From: Candidatus Melainabacteria bacterium
GTDB lineage: Bacteria > Actinomycetota > Actinomycetes > Mycobacteriales > Pseudonocardiaceae
Direction of reading: 5' to 3'
DNA: 5,045 bases
Assembly (NCBI GenBank): GCA_903970565.1
Contig: CAJCJE010000968.1
Span: 1-5,045 of the forward strand
The position numbers were made by a program, and so were the translations under genes. This document shows positions 4,651-5,045 of this stretch, piece after piece. Every line of letters begins with the position of its first letter. Positions within the stretch are counted from its first letter, which is position 1. The notes below the pieces were generated by a model that ran no database searches, was not told the DNA's origin, and saw only the letters and a program-made list of their open reading frames with translations.

Positions 4651-4682
4651 TGGAGAATCGGGCAACCCGACCCGATTCTCCA
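4651..4682. promoter_or_regulatory. perfect 12-bp inverted repeat in the leader of the small acidic protein gene
   Basis: TGGAGAATCGGG (4651-4662) and CCCGATTCTCCA (4671-4682) are exact reverse complements separated by 8 nt. The spacer ends with a second CCCGA (4666-4670), so TCGGG (4658-4662) can pair with either copy and form a 12-bp or a 5-bp hairpin. On the minus strand it would be a strong stem-loop ending 9 nt before the Shine-Dalgarno of the small gene. It could be an operator, a translation-control hairpin or a terminator for rightward reading; no T-tract follows on either strand. Confidence 0.6.
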
Positions 4683-4824
4683 GCTCCGCCCGGCCTCCGT
4701 CCAGGCTACGCGCATAGTTCGTATTTCGACGACCTAGCTGGCGCGGCCCACTTTTCTTGGGTCCAGAATGGATTTGTTCTTCAGAACATGGTGTGGTCCG
4801 GGCTCGGATGGTCCATGCTCAGCT
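4683..4824. other. relatively AT-rich intergenic region between divergent genes
   Basis: No gene is supported. It is visibly richer in A/T than its surroundings, as expected for a promoter region serving the leftward small gene and the rightward membrane gene. On the minus strand a loose pair GTCGAA and TAGCCT with 16-nt spacing (complement of about 4705-4732) could serve the small gene. It also holds the palindrome GTTCT-TC-AGAAC (4776-4787) and repeated GGTCC pentamers at 4760, 4795 and 4810. None of these has a known regulator assigned. Confidence 0.4.
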
Positions 4825-5045
4825 ATGGCTGACTCGCGAGATCCGGACCATTTACTCCTGCCGAGCGAACGGCGGGTGGTCCGCGTTCGTCGTCACTGGT
4901 CGGTCATCGCCTGGGATGTCTGTGAAACCCTGGCGCTGATGGCGGTGGTCGCGCTGGTGTCCGATCTGGCGCCGAGCGGCTGGATACAGGCGGTGCTGTG
5001 GTACGGCGCCCTGCTGGTGCTGGTGCGCTTCGGCTACACCCTGTT
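4825..5045 (+). CDS. membrane protein, N-terminal part (possibly a bacterial PH-domain/DUF304 protein), cut by the right edge
   Basis: From ATG 4825 the frame is open to the window end, giving 73 residues. The first 25 are hydrophilic and basic near the end, with LLLPSERRVVRVRRHW at 10-25. Two hydrophobic segments follow at about 26-46 and 53-67, joined by a short DLAPSG turn. The motif of a charged lead ending in ERxVxRVRRHW before two close membrane helices resembles actinobacterial PH-domain (DUF304/YdbS-like) membrane proteins. The PH domain itself would lie outside the window, so the family name is tentative. No Shine-Dalgarno precedes the ATG, so it may be leaderless or weakly translated. 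An in-frame ATG at 4768 would add 19 residues that look non-coding. Codon 10 is TTA, the only in-frame TTA I found in the genes of this window. G/C preference at third positions becomes strong after about codon 25. Confidence 0.75.
   Translation, partial: MADSRDPDHLLLPSERRVVRVRRHWSVIAWDVCETLALMAVVALVSDLAPSGWIQAVLWYGALLVLVRFGYTL

Noticed and set aside
4776..4787. LexA (SOS) box reading of GTTCTTCAGAAC
   Set aside because: Actinobacterial LexA sites read GAAC-N4-GTTC; this one has the half-sites in the opposite orientation, so it is not an SOS box.
4650..4832. 60-codon rightward frame ending in TGA 8 nt into the membrane-protein gene, a possible leader peptide
   Set aside because: Only about 60 percent of third positions are G/C, there is no ribosome site at its GTG, and it runs through the 12-bp inverted repeat. 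The overlap with ATG 4825 looks like coupling but is probably chance.
4757..4939. 60-codon rightward frame near the right edge
   Set aside because: It is out of frame with the membrane-protein gene, shows poor base preference and has no motifs.
1..5045. tRNA, rRNA, CRISPR arrays, insertion sequences, integrase or attachment sites
   Set aside because: No cloverleaf, spaced repeat array, transposase motif or terminal inverted repeat pair was seen on either strand.

Overview
The window is high-GC DNA with strong G/C preference at third codon positions, GTG starts and an actinobacterial gene style (AlkB with a small rubredoxin and a TetR gene, and NarL-type response regulator). It most likely comes from an actinomycete chromosome. 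A member of the Pseudonocardiales or a relative is my guess, but the sequence does not fix the genus. There are no RNA genes, insertion sequences, CRISPR arrays or phage genes.

Left part (1-1167): the 3' portion of an alpha/beta-hydrolase gene runs rightward off the left edge. It ends inside a four-copy 18-bp tandem repeat. A DJ-1/PfpI-family gene faces it from the other strand. A 227-bp intergenic region (1168-1394) separates this gene from the alkane cluster and carries a candidate promoter on each side.

Centre (1346-3547): a compact alkane-hydroxylation cluster. It holds a membrane di-iron alkane 1-monooxygenase (alkB), a single rubredoxin that looks AlkG1-type, and a TetR-family regulator whose start overlaps the rubredoxin stop in a 9-bp triplicate repeat. 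Two TTAC/GTAA-type inverted repeats upstream of alkB, about five helical turns apart, are candidate operators for this TetR protein. In the standard pathway rubredoxin passes electrons from an NAD(P)H-dependent reductase to AlkB, which converts n-alkanes to 1-alkanols. No rubredoxin reductase and no AlkG2-type rubredoxin are present here, so those parts would have to be encoded elsewhere.

Right part (3559-5045): a leftward NarL/FixJ response regulator with no kinase in view converges on the tetR gene. Upstream of it on the same strand is a small acidic protein gene of unknown function, preceded by a perfect 12-bp inverted repeat. A 142-bp, relatively AT-rich spacer with several small palindromes leads to a rightward membrane-protein gene cut by the right edge. 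That gene has a rare early TTA leucine codon.

I see no wholly new multi-gene system. The points most worth following are the reduced alkB-rubredoxin-tetR layout with its paired operator candidates, and the two tandem repeats that overlap stop codons (18 bp at the hydrolase end, 9 bp at the rubredoxin/tetR junction).
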